In this document: piece by piece, positions 42,801 to 54,189 of the stretch
How positions within the stretch are numbered: position 1 is the first letter of the stretch
How the letters are laid out: every line of letters starts with the position of its first letter
Origin: Nageia nagi
Taxonomy: Eukaryota > Pinophyta
DNA length: 64,000 nucleotides
Direction: 5' to 3'
Assembly (NCBI GenBank): GCA_050084985.1
Contig: JBITNC010000001.1
Location: forward strand, 193,936,001-194,000,000
Translations under genes and position numbers: made by a program
The notes under the pieces: generated by a model
Databases searched by the model: none
Told to the model about the DNA's origin: nothing
What the model saw: the letters and a program-made list of their open reading frames with translations, nothing else

Positions 42801-43499
42801 GGATCTAATGGGTGCATAGAGTGCAAAGGTAAAGAAATATGCTAACTTGAAAGTAACAATAGATAATTTTATGAAGATAAATGCAGAGCTAGAAGAGAAG
42901 TTGAAAACAAAAGACTAGACTCCTCCCACCCAAAGCATATAGGCATCAATTAAGATATGCTTTTCCATCAATACCTTGAAGAGTATCAAGTTTGGATACT
43001 CAAGTAAGGTTATTCCAATTTTAGGTTTATTGAATTCAATCCTAGAGTATGTACGATATTATGAAAGGAAGTTAAATAAGTACAAGGTTTTTTTCAATTT
43101 AAAGAGTAGAGTTGTAAATATGTTTGTAGAGAATGCAGAGATTATCAAGGCCATGAATTACAAAGATATTTCATATACAAGCATTAATAACTCCAAAGAT
43201 AAAATTTTGGTAATGTCCCAAAAGGTGGCCAAATGGCACTTTAAAGGTTTTTGATAGAAACATGATACCTCCCCTATATAAGGGAAATAAAAGTGTGTAT
43301 CCATTAGATGAGATGAAGACATTTTATGATGCAATGTAGAAGTAATATGATAATTTTGCAGATTGGGCTAAAGATAATTTTAAAGACAAGTTCTCTAAGT
43401 TTTCCCCGAAAATGATAAAAATAGAGAAATGGACTACGAAGTTCATAAAGATCAAATCAAATATCAATTTAAAGCTTATTAATAGTTTATTTCTCTAGC
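39829..43499 (+). pseudogene. Unrecognised 3' reading frame of element G (about 1,200 codons, coiled-coil rich)
   Basis: Between the end of pol (39570) and the 3' LTR lies a long stretch that was clearly coding. It appears to start MGKSLNPQSTIRDSNKNFLN (39829) and runs, with shifts and stops, to 'INLKLINSLFL' (near 43490). Readable parts: 'EYYHGILDYQNSHSVPLGLV' (about 40345), 'FEDGQFKSS' region (41050), the open frame 41028-41282, a basic, Lys-rich part (41440-41800) with 'LEEKLEKEDK' and 'KYASLAKQLEKEE', basic clusters 'KRKIIPKRRD' and 'KRLRSYKRKPYPKE', then a strong heptad coiled coil at about 42440-42920 ('LEKKVDKLEKL', 'LELEIDSFKA', 'LEDEKKKLQEDL', 'INAELEEKLKTKD'), the frame 42976-43254, and 'LDEMKTFYDAM', 'FADWAKDNFKDKFSKFSP'. 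I see no signal peptide or membrane segment. The family is unknown to me. Position is that of env-like or extra frames in other gypsy elements. Confidence 0.7.
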
Positions 43500-43665
43500 A
43501 ATGTTGATTCAAGATATTGGTATACCATATGATGGGGAATGGTCCACAACTAGAACTATTTTTCCAAAAGACATACCAAAGGATAGAGCAACTAAGGCAT
43601 TCTTTTTATACAATTAGTAAGCAATTTTGGTGTAAAGTTGTAATTTTTTATTTCAAGTTTGAGAT

Positions 43666-45052
43666 TTGGCAACACAAATCTTCCAGTAAGTTGCTAGAAC
43701 ATATATCCATACATGTTTTTGGAGAGATAAGAAGGTTTTTGTATGGTATGTTCTTTTTTGCAACCTTACCATTGTCAAAATAACTATACTTAGTCAATTT
43801 TAAGCATGTGTGATGATGTTTGATTTTGATGTAATTCTAACAATTTTCATGTTCACATATTCCATTGGAAAGGCGATAGAATTAGTAAAGGCTAGGACTT
43901 GCAAGTTTTGAAACATTTTTTATAGTGTTTAGTTGTGGCAAAAGTTTGGCAATTTTTGAGGAACAAATATTACTGAAGTAATGGTAAAGTCAATACAGTA
44001 CCATACTTAGAGATTTTCTTATGTTTCATGAAGCATTTGATTTTAGCAAAGTTCTAGTAGTACTAAGAGGGCCAATTTCCACCAAAATAATAGGAAAATC
44101 ATTCAAGGTATTCTTATCAAATCTAACCCTACTTGAGTTGATTTGAGCATAAGTTAAGGAGAATTTCATTCATATCAATCACCTTACATGTTCCATTTTG
44201 AATATCTAAGTTCTAGCCATTCAAATTTAACATGAGTGAAGTTGCTATCAAAATAGCCTCTTTTACTCAGTATTTGATTCCGATGGGTCTATGAGAATAC
44301 AAGTACCTCTAGATAGCATCGAAAATTTGATAAGATGCATTTCCTTTCCAAGAAGATGATTTCAACTACTAGATTCAATTTTCAAGCTTTGGATGCATCG
44401 AAGGTGTCAAAATGCATGGGAGATTATTCTAGAAGCTTAAATATGGGATTCAAGTTGTAAATCATATTAAGAGTTAGTTAGAGTAGATTTCCTAGCAGAA
44501 AAACTATAAGTAATGGTGTTGTTAAGAAGAAAGGGATAGAATATAGTAACTATTTCCCATATTTTGTACTTGTGCTAAATGATAATAAAATACGATCTGC
44601 TTCTTAATATCTTAGCTATGATTTATTTTTTGTTATTCTTAAATGGTTATGTGATTTGCTTATTTGCACTTCATGGATTGTGAAAGTTGATCAGTAGGTA
44701 ATTCATATATATTAATCTCTTATATTGTGTTATTAATTGAAGTGTTGTGCTTAATTTTGTTAGTTATAAAATCAAATTATTCAATCAACTCAGATTCTAC
44801 TTTAATAAATACCTAGGTAGTCTAGATATTTATTTGATTTTACTTACTTGCACTCTTAGCATAGTAGTTTAGGTTTGCTTTGGTCCTACAGTCTTATTTT
44901 CCTTCATCATTTGCTTTTGTAATTTTCATTTTCTTAGTCTAACCAATAAAGGAGCTAACCTTCTTTGAATATCAATTTATAGCAATAAAAAATATATCAA
45001 CATACTTATTACTATGACTTTAATACACAAGCATTTGTATTAAATTACCACA
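43666..45052 (+). repeat. 3' LTR of element G (left border approximate)
   Basis: Aligned with the 5' LTR from 43714 on, with weaker similarity from about 43666. A purine run gatggggaa lies at 43531-43539 and could be the polypurine tract, which would put the LTR start near 43540; the 5' LTR does not visibly match that far. Ends accaca at 45052. Confidence 0.75.
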
Positions 45053-45059
45053 TCCTAGT

Positions 45060-46300
45060 CAACATAATGTATGTAGTGTTATATACCATTGAAATGTTAT
45101 TGACAAGGCCCTTCATAAATATGAAAAACCCATAATAAAGTTAGGTTTGAGATGGAAAAAATATCCCCTAAAGGTTTCCTATTTTTGTTATGAGAAAGTA
45201 TAATGGACATGTTATTTTATAGGATGAACACATAGAATGGATATGAGTAAAAACTTAGTACTTAAATGCCAAGAATGGAATGAAATATTACTTATATTTA
45301 TTTATATATAAAATACATGGTCCAAATGAGGATTACAATCTTCATGCTCTCCACATACAAAATGTTATAGTCTTAGGCACCCAACACTGCCATGCATAGC
45401 AAGGTTAAATGCTATAGTCTTCAATGTGCTGAATAGATTCTTCATACTATTGCTATAAAGACCTGGAGATTAGAACAAGTGTATCTTTAGAGAGATACCT
45501 ATAAAATCCATGAATTATTGGATAGTCACTAGTGATCATCCTTTAATGGTTCCCAAAAGGATGCACATGATACTACTTAAGGATAAGGTAGTTAACTATA
45601 GAAGAAGTGGTACCATGGGGAACTCAAAAGTATTCATATGTATAAGGCATATAATCATTTCACTTCTTAAGGAACATGGTAGTAACATTTATAATACTAT
45701 TACTATGTGCACTTTTCTCTCTACTATGAAATAGGTAGAGAAGGCTAAGGTACCAACAAGAGTTACAATGATGACAATGTTAAGCTGCAACAACTAGCCA
45801 TTACATAAGTGATACCATGAGGCACTCACATAACTACTTAAGAATAGGGTAGTTAACCATGCATGATGACATGAGAAACTCATAGGATACTAAAGGGAAA
45901 CCCAAAAAGCTTAGCAAAAAATATATGGTCAGTGATTGCCAACTTATTAGCAATGAGACTCCATATTTGAGTTGATGTGTGCTTAAGATACTATCAAGGA
46001 GTCATTGGAGGAGTGATGGCATTGTAAGGAAGTACTGCAAGCAATAGAAATTAGAGTGTTAAATATAATAGGAAAGTGGATGGTGATCCATGCTCACCCA
46101 TGTGAAGGAAAATTCTAAGAATTCAATTATATTTCTTTGAATATGTTGTAGATAGGAAGAGTAAGTGAGATGTTAAAGTATCATGCATATGCTACAAGTT
46201 GAATTTCGAGGGTGTGGAGTTTTATATCATACATAAATATTAACTTTCATCCATTTTACATTGTGTGAAGATTAAATCCTTCCACTAAACATTAAAATAT
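45060..46300. other. Unassigned, with short direct repeats
   Basis: Two similar blocks, near 45575 ('acttaaggataaggtagtta') and 45830 ('acttaagaatagggtagtta'), each near 'accatg.gg.aactca'. A plus-strand frame at 45510-45734 covers the first; no family is recognised. The remainder is AT-rich without evident genes. Confidence 0.5.
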
Positions 46301-47170
46301 TGCAACATTAAAATTTTAAGAAAATAAATTTCCTTAAGCCTTCTTATCATTTTTTATTTCTTTCTTCCTTTCTAACTAATCTCTATGAAAATGATCAAAT
46401 TACCTATACATGTTATAGTGAATAGGGATGTTTTCATATAATAACTCTTTCTTCGATGTCCCTCCATCTTCTTCATCAATAAAATTACTCTTTATTAGTT
46501 CCTTAGTTATGTTTATGTTGATAAAAAATTGAACATCAGTCATTTTACTTCATGATCTAATTTCCTTCTCTATTGATACCAATGAATCAATCCCATTTGA
46601 AATTCCATTAATGATGGTTACATTCTAAAAATCTATTGGAAAGTTTGGGAGGCTAACCCAAGTTAGGATCAAATCAATATTTTAAGTTTTGTCTAAATAT
46701 CTTATTCCATTATTAGAGTACCAATCCTTTTCTACTAAGGAAGCATGACCCTAACTCTAGGACCTTTTCCATATCTTCTTCACACTTGAATTTGAAAAGC
46801 AATAATTCTCTTGGTAACACCACTAGATCAAATTTATCATTTATTTTCTATTTTTTAAACATCCATATATGTCCAAATTATATCTAGACTTGGTCTAATT
46901 CCCATAAACCTTCCAATCAAAGTATTATTTTATTAAATAGTTTCTAGATTCATAATATCTTTTGGGACTGTTATGCAAGATTTATTATCAACTATCTTGA
47001 TCTCTTGATAAAAATAAATCTCCTCCTCTATCTCTACTTGATCCCTAGTAATAATTTTAACCCATTCATGATAAGGCTTAGGTTTTGGTCTTCTTCGTGA
47101 CTTATTCATTGAATTGCAAACATCATTTGATTGCATATCCACTTTGCTAGGTCTTTGTTACAACTTTGAT
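46300..47170 (-). pseudogene. LINE ORF1-type gene fragment (DUF4283), second copy
   Basis: Read from 47142 down: 'RRRPKPKPYHEWVKIITRDQ' and a stop after 'MNLETI' (46933). Then 'DKFDLVVLPRELLLFKFKCE', 'EDMEKVLELGSCFLSRKGLVL' ('...F...F....D...VL..GPWFL..R.L.L'), 'TWVSLPNFPIDF' ('WVRLPNLP.E.W'), 'ISNGIDSLVSIEKEI', 'KMTDVQFFININ' and 'KELLYENIPIHY' ('ARICI.......LP....V......V.YE..P..C'). The order is correct for DUF4283 plus the following domain. Sequence identity to the copy at 28.2-28.8 kb is low. No zinc knuckle or reverse transcriptase was seen. Confidence 0.65.
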
Positions 47171-47429
47171 GTTTCGTAATATGTAATTTCAAAAATCCCT
47201 AATAGGCTTTATTACATACTCAATTTTTTCCACTAATCCTATAATTTATAAAATATATTAACTTCAAGATTGGGGTATTAGATACTTGACAACTTGTTAT
47301 GAAATTCTTGTCTCCATATTAGATCTTCTCAATTAGTAAATAACATTTTAAATATTTTCCATTTAAAAACACCAATTTAAAAATCTATATTTATTTTTCT
47401 CTAGGAAAAAATTTAGGTTACATTTTTGA

Positions 47430-47640
47430 GGATTATATATCCATGTGTGTGTAATGGGGAGTCCTTATAACCTACCATGTACGAAACCTAGGTTGACCTC
47501 TACCAACACCTAGACAAGTTTGACCACTTTCTTTATTACCCCTCCATACAAATATAGTTTCCTATGTCTAGATTGTGGGATTGGAACCTATGACCTCTCA
47601 AAGGAAGACCAATATACCTTACCACTACTCTAATTCCTTA
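47430..47640 (-). mobile_element. Probable tRNA-derived SINE
   Basis: On the minus strand the sequence begins 'taaggaattagagtagtggt' and has an A-box-like tagagtagtgg (47632-47622) and a B-box-like ggttccaatcc (47588-47578), close to the consensus trgcnnagtgg and ggttcgaatcc. The distance between the starts is 44 nt, the same as in tRNAs. A non-tRNA body follows to about 47430, ending near 'aaggactccccattacacac'. Length (about 210 bp) is normal for a plant SINE. It cannot fold as a functional tRNA. Mobilisation would need a LINE partner. Confidence 0.55.
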
Positions 47641-47968
47641 GGTATCTTCATCACAATATTACTTCTAACATTAATGGTAGTGTTATGTATGTTATTTTTA
47701 TGAATTGAACAAAACAAAAAGTCTTGACTTTGAATTAAATGGGCTTGAAAAAATATGCACAATTTATTATCAGCATGACCATTTCTAAAATTATTTTTAA
47801 TTATTAAAAAATCAATAAAAATTCTAAGTTAGAGATCTATGTGATGAATATCTAGCCCTCTGCTAGATCTTAGGTCTTTTGCTAGTCGATACATCCCTTC
47901 AATGAAAAGTAAAAAATAAAAAGGATAGGAATTAGCAAAGTGATAGATGGTAGTTAGTAAGTGATATA

Positions 47969-48468
47969 TATTGGAATGTATAATGTATTATTGTAAGGTA
48001 TCTTAATGTAATTCATTTAATACTTAAGGTTATACCTAGCTACCTTAAGTATTTATTGAATATGATAATGTATCTTGTCCTACACTCCATCTTGTGAGTA
48101 TTCACCTTAGGTAAAAGGATGAAGCATATCATGATATTATACATCAGTTAATAGGATGATTCAAGGGAGGATTCTTTCCTATAAATATAGGGCCTCCCAT
48201 ATTAGTTATTCACTCAAGTTTGTTAAAAAGTTATGCTCTAGGATTGTTAGGAGAAGTGAGAAAGAGGTCTTGTAAGAGATTGTTCTTTGAGAATAAGAAG
48301 ATATTAGATTAGTGGATGTACTCTCTTCCATGAGAGGAAAAACTTGACATATGGTATTAAATTTGTGGTATTGGTTATATTTTTATGATTTGTTAACATG
48401 ATGTTTTAGAGAGCTTTCATGTGATCTTGCTAGAATAAGAATTTAGTCATTTAGGCTTAATACCTTCA
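47969..48468 (+). repeat. 5' LTR of element B
   Basis: Starts tattggaatg (expected tgttgg) and ends accttca. Matches 55543-56036. Contains the U3 inverted repeat 48019-48053 with perfect 11-bp arms, TATA box 48180, and hairpin 48311-48344. Confidence 0.9.
48180..48187 (+). promoter_or_regulatory. LTR TATA box (element B, 5' copy)
   Basis: tataaata in 'cctataaatatagggcctcc', the same context as in element A. Confidence 0.65.
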
Positions 48469-48470
48469 TT

Positions 48471-48484
48471 TGGTATCTAGAGCC
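48471..48484 (+). other. Primer binding site of element B
   Basis: tggtatctagagcc lies two bases after the LTR. It fits the initiator tRNA-Met type with a 1-nt insertion (tggtatc-agagcc). Confidence 0.8.
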
Positions 48485-51400
48485 ATACTTGGAGGCTCCT
48501 CTTCAACATCCTTGGAGGCTCTTCATCCTAATCCCTCTTCTATACTTGGAGGTTCATCTTCATTCTTGTGAATCAAATCAAGTGAAGGTATAACCTCCTA
48601 CACTCTTGATTTATTTCATTATGATACTTACATTTTTTGTTATGTGTTCAATTTTCTTTTAGCAAAAATTGCTTAAAAGTAATAATATATTATTGTAATG
48701 CAATTATTTACACTAACATTTTTTTTATTAGTTACACTTTTTGATAAATTTCTTAAAATAACAATAATGTATTGTTATGAAATTTGTAGTCTAAATTTGT
48801 AATTTTTTTATAATACTAAACTTTTTCAAAAAAAAGGGTGGTAGAGATATTTGTTTGCAATTTAGTTGCATTAAAAACATATTGTACATCCATTTTAAAA
48901 TGGAAGTTAAAACTTTTTTGGAGGAATATTTTGTTTTAAAAAAAGATATTAATTTTTTTAAAAAAATAAATGGGGTTTAAAAATTAAACTTATGTTTATT
49001 TTGTACAAAAAGGGGGCTTTATAAAAAAAGTATTTTATGGTTTATTAATTTTTTTAAAGGGATATATATATACACACATATTTCTTAAAGTTTGATCATC
49101 CATCAAAGTGTAGTTGAAAATATTACTTTTAAAAGTTCAAAAAAGGGAAGGGAGAAATAGAAATATTTTTAGAAAATATTTTAGGTGGCCAACAAAACTC
49201 AACTCTTTATCTAATCTATCTTGGGCTCTGCTCGATGTTGGTATAGCTCTACTATCCTCATCTTACAGTCCCCACTCCATCATCCTACCCCACTAACTAT
49301 CCCTTGCTATTTCCTCACAATTTCCCTTCTTCTTTCTTAGGCACCTATTGGCCTAACCCTCTTTTACCATCATAGCCCAACCATTAAGCCCCCAAACTAA
49401 ATAATAAACTATGGAATATCTCTATTGATAAAGGTATTTGAAGCATACTATCTTGTGCATCCCCATATCTTGTGCTACTTGACTCATCACCAAGTCCCAC
49501 TAGCTTTTATCACCTAGATAGTGGCCATAAGATCACCTCCTAACCTAACCACCATAATTTCCTTTAAAGGTGGAAGAGAATGGGGGACATAGGAGATGTT
49601 ATACCATCCATTATGGTGCATCTCTACACCCCCTCTATGGATTCGATCCTAGGTGCCCTTTGCCATCAATGTCACCCCATCAGCAAGGCCAATGCAACCC
49701 CTCCCTCACCTACATGATCCTGTGACCCTTGGCTAAACAAAGTTTCAAACTTTGGTCCTATCAATACTTCATGCCTTACCCTTCCCCATTCACTCCTTTT
49801 TGACACCCTACCTATAACTTTGGTGGTTCCTTCTACTTAGTGGTTGCTTTTCCACTCCATATTTGACTCCTCTCAACCTTGAGCCATTGCCTTCCCTATG
49901 ATTGCACCCTCCCTCTAATGCTTAGCTCCTCTTATAACTTAGAGTGTCTTGCATATATGGAGAAAGGTTTCTTGGTGCATTAAGTATGTTGCACACCATG
50001 CCCATTAATGGCATGTTTAATCATGTGGTCTCCCACTATATGCATTGACACTATTTCACCATTACTTATATCATCACCTCCATTAATAATGATAGGCATT
50101 GAATGAGGGTTGCAAACAACTTCAAATATATTATATAAATATATTTTAATTTATTTATAAATTTAATAAATAATAGTAAAAATATTTTTTTAAGTGAAGG
50201 GAGGAATTTTTATTTAAATCCAAGGGAAGGGAATTTATTTTCCAAAGGGGTAGAAGGGGTTTATTAATTGAAAAATGGAAAATTCCTTTTAGGAATCATT
50301 TTTTTAAAGGTGAATTATTTTCCTTCATTAATGATATTTTTTACCTTTTTTAAAAATAAAAAAGGGGGGGTAAATTTTTAACTCTAATGAAGGAGAAAAT
50401 TTTTTATGGGAGAGTATATATTTTCCCTTAAGCTTTAATGAGAATTTTCTTTACATTCTTCCTTCCTTAAAAAGGTTTAATAAAGTAATATTTTATGTTT
50501 TAAGGAGGTGGGAATGATTTTTCTAAGTTCAAAATTTTAAGTAAAAGGGTGGAGGAATCCTTTTTTTATTACTACTTAAATAATAATAAAATCATGCATT
50601 TTTTAAAGATATCCTTCTAGGGTTGTGATAAAAACTATTGGCCACTCTTACATTTCAAATCAAATGGTGTAACATTTTCATGCACTTTATACTTTGCCTT
50701 TATTTTCTTTGCAAATCACAAATATTGAAAGTGCACCCCCTAAAATGAACACACCCGCATGTTTTATTCTAAAACATGATTTATTTGGGGAGCCATGAGG
50801 GGAGGATAAGGTAGACTAAAGCCTTTAGTTTATCAATATAAATGGTGTAAAGTTTGTACTTCTTAATTGTCTTTAAGTCCTCTGTTGTTCTTTATATAAC
50901 TCCATATAGGTGGATACATATGCGTGTAGTGATACCACATGTCTACACATCCATTCAAGGATTATCTTGATAACCTAGGAGTATAACTTGAAACCTAATT
51001 AAGATAAAATTTAGCCAATCCAACATACATCACACCCTTGAAAAATAGTCAGTACTTCTCTTTGTGAGAGTATATTATTCACCATAGGGGTACTGTTTGA
51101 GGATTGGTAGGACTTTCGCTACATCACAACTTAGCTTTCATCACCAAGTGTTGTATGTGGGAATCCAAGTGAAGGTATAATTTTAAATAATAAAAAAAAC
51201 CTCAAATATACCCTCTCAAAACTAATGTTAATTTGTTATAACAAAATGTTGGATGTATGAGATATTTGATTTGATTGAAATCATCTTGTACAATGTGAAA
51301 TTGATTAATAATTAGCATGCTTTGTTGATTACCTTGGTTAAATAAATTTAACATGTGTATTTGATTAATTTGGTCAATAAATTGCAAATGTTATATAGTG
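48485..51400 (+). other. Leader of element B, homologous to that of A
   Basis: Same arrangement as in A: A- and T-rich tracts (48650-49080), a CT-rich block (49190-50100), AT-rich runs, then the conserved block at about 50740-51210 matching 9595-10020 of A. The frame 49114-49296 has no recognisable motif. No gag is present after it. Confidence 0.75.
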
Positions 51401-52430
51401 TAATGATATCATGCTATTTTTTATGCCTTAATCCCCTTAATGGATTGAAACTTATACTTCTTTGGTGGCATTATTAATTGAAAAATAATCTCATGGAAAT
51501 AAAACCTTAAGTTCTTGTGCACGATATTTGGTTCTATATGTAATACTACCTCTTATGGTTGGAAGTTGTTTTATGCAAATAAATTATTACCTTCCATGGT
51601 TGCAATTTATGTCCCCTTTTTTTAGATTGATGTCTATCTACTTATTGAAAAGTGTTTACATTCTTCATTCTTGCTAGAAATTTGAAAATTTGATGGAGTG
51701 ATTAAAAAGGTTCACCCTTCTCCATAATTTAAAATTTTATGGAGTGGTTAAAAAGGTTTTTACTTCTCCATGATTGAAAATTTGGTGGAGTGGTTTTCCC
51801 TTATCCAAAGTTGCAACCTATTGGAGTGGTTCAAAAGGTTTGCCCTTGTTTACAATTGTAACTATCATACAAATGTATACCACCCATTATGGATATATGC
51901 TAATTTAATTCCATTATTAGAAAATGTATTCATGCATTGATGGAAGATAAATCCATGTTAATGGATTAGTGTTACCTTCATCTATCATTTGCATCTTTAC
52001 TAGTAGCATGGTCAAGTTAGCATTATTTGTGTCTTGTTCTTCTCTATGAGTCAGTATTGTTGAAGGAGATCCTAAACCTCTAAATTTACATGTTTGTAAA
52101 GAACTTATGCATCTTAACTTATTGATTTTTATAGTCAATATGGCATTATTTTTGGCATGGTAAATTTGATATGATGTGGCTTATAAATATTGACTTGGTG
52201 GCATAATAAATTTGGCATTTGTTTGGCTTAATGACTTATGCATATCTTATGATCTTTGATCAAAGTGCCTTAGTGGTTGAATCATATGTATTTGAAACTT
52301 CTCTCAAGAATGGTGATTTAATTGCTTGGAAATTGGTAATAAAAAATAGTTTGACCTTTTTAAAGTATGCTTAACCATTGAAGCCTTCATATTATAGAGA
52401 ATCAATTCCTTGTGTTGGAATATAGGTGCA
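51400..52430 (+). other. Non-homologous sequence in place of gag and protease in element B
   Basis: Copia gag and protease motifs, present in A at 10216-11450, are absent. Instead there are four 'tggagtg(g/a)tt' repeats near 51694-51870 and AT-rich sequence with no recognised domain. The integrase frame resumes at about 52440. This could be a later substitution by recombination, or a gag decayed beyond recognition. Confidence 0.55.
51694..51870. repeat. Tandem 'tggagtggttaaaaaggtt' repeats, 4 units
   Basis: Unit starts at 51694, 51740, 51786 and 51822 (spacings 46, 46 and 36). Units share tggagtg(g/a)tt, an 'aaaaggtt' block (not in unit 3), and a 'cttctccat' region. Diverged but clear. Confidence 0.8.
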
Positions 52431-52435
52431 AAAGT

Positions 52436-53230
52436 ATAAATTTGAGAAGGATAAGGCAACAAGGGCTTCCCAACTTCTTAAATTGGTTCATTCCTATTTT
52501 ATGGATCCATTTTAGACCAATTCACTTAGGTAATATTCTTATATCCTTACCTTTATTAATGATTTTAGTAGGATGACCTTCAATTATCTACTTGAGCATA
52601 AGGACCAAACTTTTGATAGACTCTAGGAATTTAAAACCTTAGTTGAAAATCAAACCAATCTCAAAATCAAGATGCTAAGGTAAAATAATGGGGGTGAATT
52701 TTAAGTAATGAGTTCAATGACTATTGTGCCAAATAGAATATCAAGTGGAAGTTAACAATCCCTTACACCATTCAACAAAATAATGTTGTTGAAAGAAAGT
52801 ATAAAACCATTTAGGAAATGACTAGGTGCATGTTAGTAAATCTCCCTAGTTGCATATGGGCTAAATTTGTGATAACTATAATATACACCCTAAATAATGA
52901 AAGTAGTTGATGATAAAACTTTGTATGAGGCATGGATGAGAAAGAAAATTAATATGGCTCACCTTAGGCTTTTTGGTTATGAGGCATATGTCTTCATTAT
53001 TTATGAGAAAATAAAGAAGTTGGATAAGAGATCTAAAAAGTGCATCTTTGTGGTATATGGTATTTGGAATAAAGGATACATGCTCTACTCTCCTTTATTT
53101 ATAGCAATATTTATCTCAAAAGATGTAAATTATAGTGAACTTCTTAAGGAATCTAGTTCTTATGAGGACCTAGATGATCTTGATGACTCTTTCATTGCAC
53201 CTAACTAGATGGATATCAGTGTAGACAAGT
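52436..53230 (+). pseudogene. Element B integrase
   Basis: 'KATRASQLLKLVHSYFMDPF' (52465-52505): canonical HSD..GP reads HSY, so the first catalytic Asp is Tyr (52495). 'INDFSRMTFNYLLEHKDQTF' and 'LKIKMLR*NNGGEF' (second Asp is Asn). 'NNVVERKYKTI' keeps the third catalytic Glu. Then the frame 52897-53208: 'HLRLFGYEAYVFI' and 'KKCIFVVYGIWNKGYMLYSP'. No zinc-binding N-terminus is present. Two frameshifts and several stops. Confidence 0.85.
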
Positions 53231-53269
53231 CACTTCAAGAGAAAAATTCTTTAACATAAAGGATAACAA

Positions 53270-54080
53270 AAATTATGATCTTAAACAAATCCTTGTTTGC
53301 CAAAATTGATAGAAAGAATGAGCCCTCATCATTCAGGCAAGCTTTGAAGCATGAATATTAGATGGAATCCATAAAAGTGGAGTATGAGGCTCTCATAAAA
53401 AATCAAACTTGTAACTTTGTTTCTTATCCCAAAGAATGAAATGTAATTGGAAATAAGTGGATTTACAAGGTTAAATACAATTTAGTTAGGAAAAATGAGA
53501 AATACAAGGTAAGGTTAGTAGCCAAGGGTTTTGCTCAAAAATATTGCTCTAGTGGTAAAGATACCCATCATTAGGTTAATCCTTGCTCTTTTAGCAGCTC
53601 AGGGATGGAAAGTTTTTCAACTTGATTGCAAGAGTTCTTTTCTTAATGATGAATTATATGTGGAGATATACATGAATCAATTACTAGAAGGGTTTGTTAT
53701 GGAAGGCAAAGAGTCCCTTATGTGTAAGCTAAAGAAGTCATTGTATGGAATTAAGCAAGCACCTAGAGCTTGGTGCAAAAATATTTTAGAATACTTTGCA
53801 TCATTGGGCTCTCTAAGTGCTTCTCTAATTCAGATCTATATATGCTCAATCAAAGATAAGACTTAGTCTTGATTCTTCTCTATATGGATCATTATTTTAT
53901 CATAGGAAATGATGAAAAAATCATCCAATAGTGCATATAAAAACTTAAGGTAACCTTTGAAATGATTGACCTTGATCTCTTACACCACAACCTTGGAATG
54001 CAAGTATACCAATATAAGATTTGTAGTTACCTTAGTCAATCCAAGTATCTCAAACATATTTTAAAATTTTGGAATGGAAG
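53270..54080 (+). pseudogene. Element B reverse transcriptase, YVDD changed
   Basis: 'NEPSSFRQALKHEY', 'ESIKVEYEALIKN', 'GNKWIYKVKYNL' and 'KYKVRLVAKGFAQKY' (53300-53545), then a deletion of about 25-30 bp removes part of 'DVDYEETFAPV'. The frame 53531-53866 has 'IRLILALLAAQGWKVFQLD' (catalytic Asp kept) and 'LKKSLYGIKQAPRAW'. The active-site box reads LLYMDHYF instead of YVDD (53881-53892), so one catalytic Asp is His. The next block 'VTFEMIDLDLLHHNLGMQVY' follows. Confidence 0.88.
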
Positions 54081-54189
54081 AGTGCAAATCTGTTATGATC
54101 CCAATCTCTCCTATAATTAGTCTAACTCTTAGATCCAACTCTTAGTTAGTAGATGATACATCTTATAGGAAACTAATTACCAATCTTCT

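Larger units (their letters stand above)
31852..45052 (+). mobile_element. Element G: large Ty3/gypsy LTR retrotransposon (about 13 kb) with an extra RNase H and a long 3' reading frame
   Basis: Homologous LTRs (about 31852-33351 and 43666-45052) flank gag, protease, an RNase H-like domain, reverse transcriptase, a degraded second RNase H, integrase and an unrecognised coiled-coil frame, all on the plus strand. Reverse transcriptase lies before integrase, the gypsy order. The LTRs match at roughly 80% by eye over sampled stretches, so the element is old. The right LTR edges (accaca at 33351 and 45052) are clear; the left edges are not, and I found no target duplication. All frames are broken. 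Confidence 0.88.

Noticed and set aside
43531-43545. Exact left border of the element G 3' LTR at 43540 after a purine tract
   Set aside because: The 5' LTR does not visibly match sequence between 43540 and about 43660, so the border is left approximate.
31958-45057. Target duplication of element G
   Set aside because: Bases beside the candidate edges (ataaa and tccta) do not match, and the left edge is uncertain.
45510-45734. 74-codon plus-strand frame as a gene
   Set aside because: No recognised motif and it overlaps a short direct repeat; support is too weak.
47578-47640. Functional tRNA gene
   Set aside because: A and B box-like sequences are present, but I cannot fold an acceptor stem or a normal anticodon arm, and extra sequence follows; a SINE fits better.
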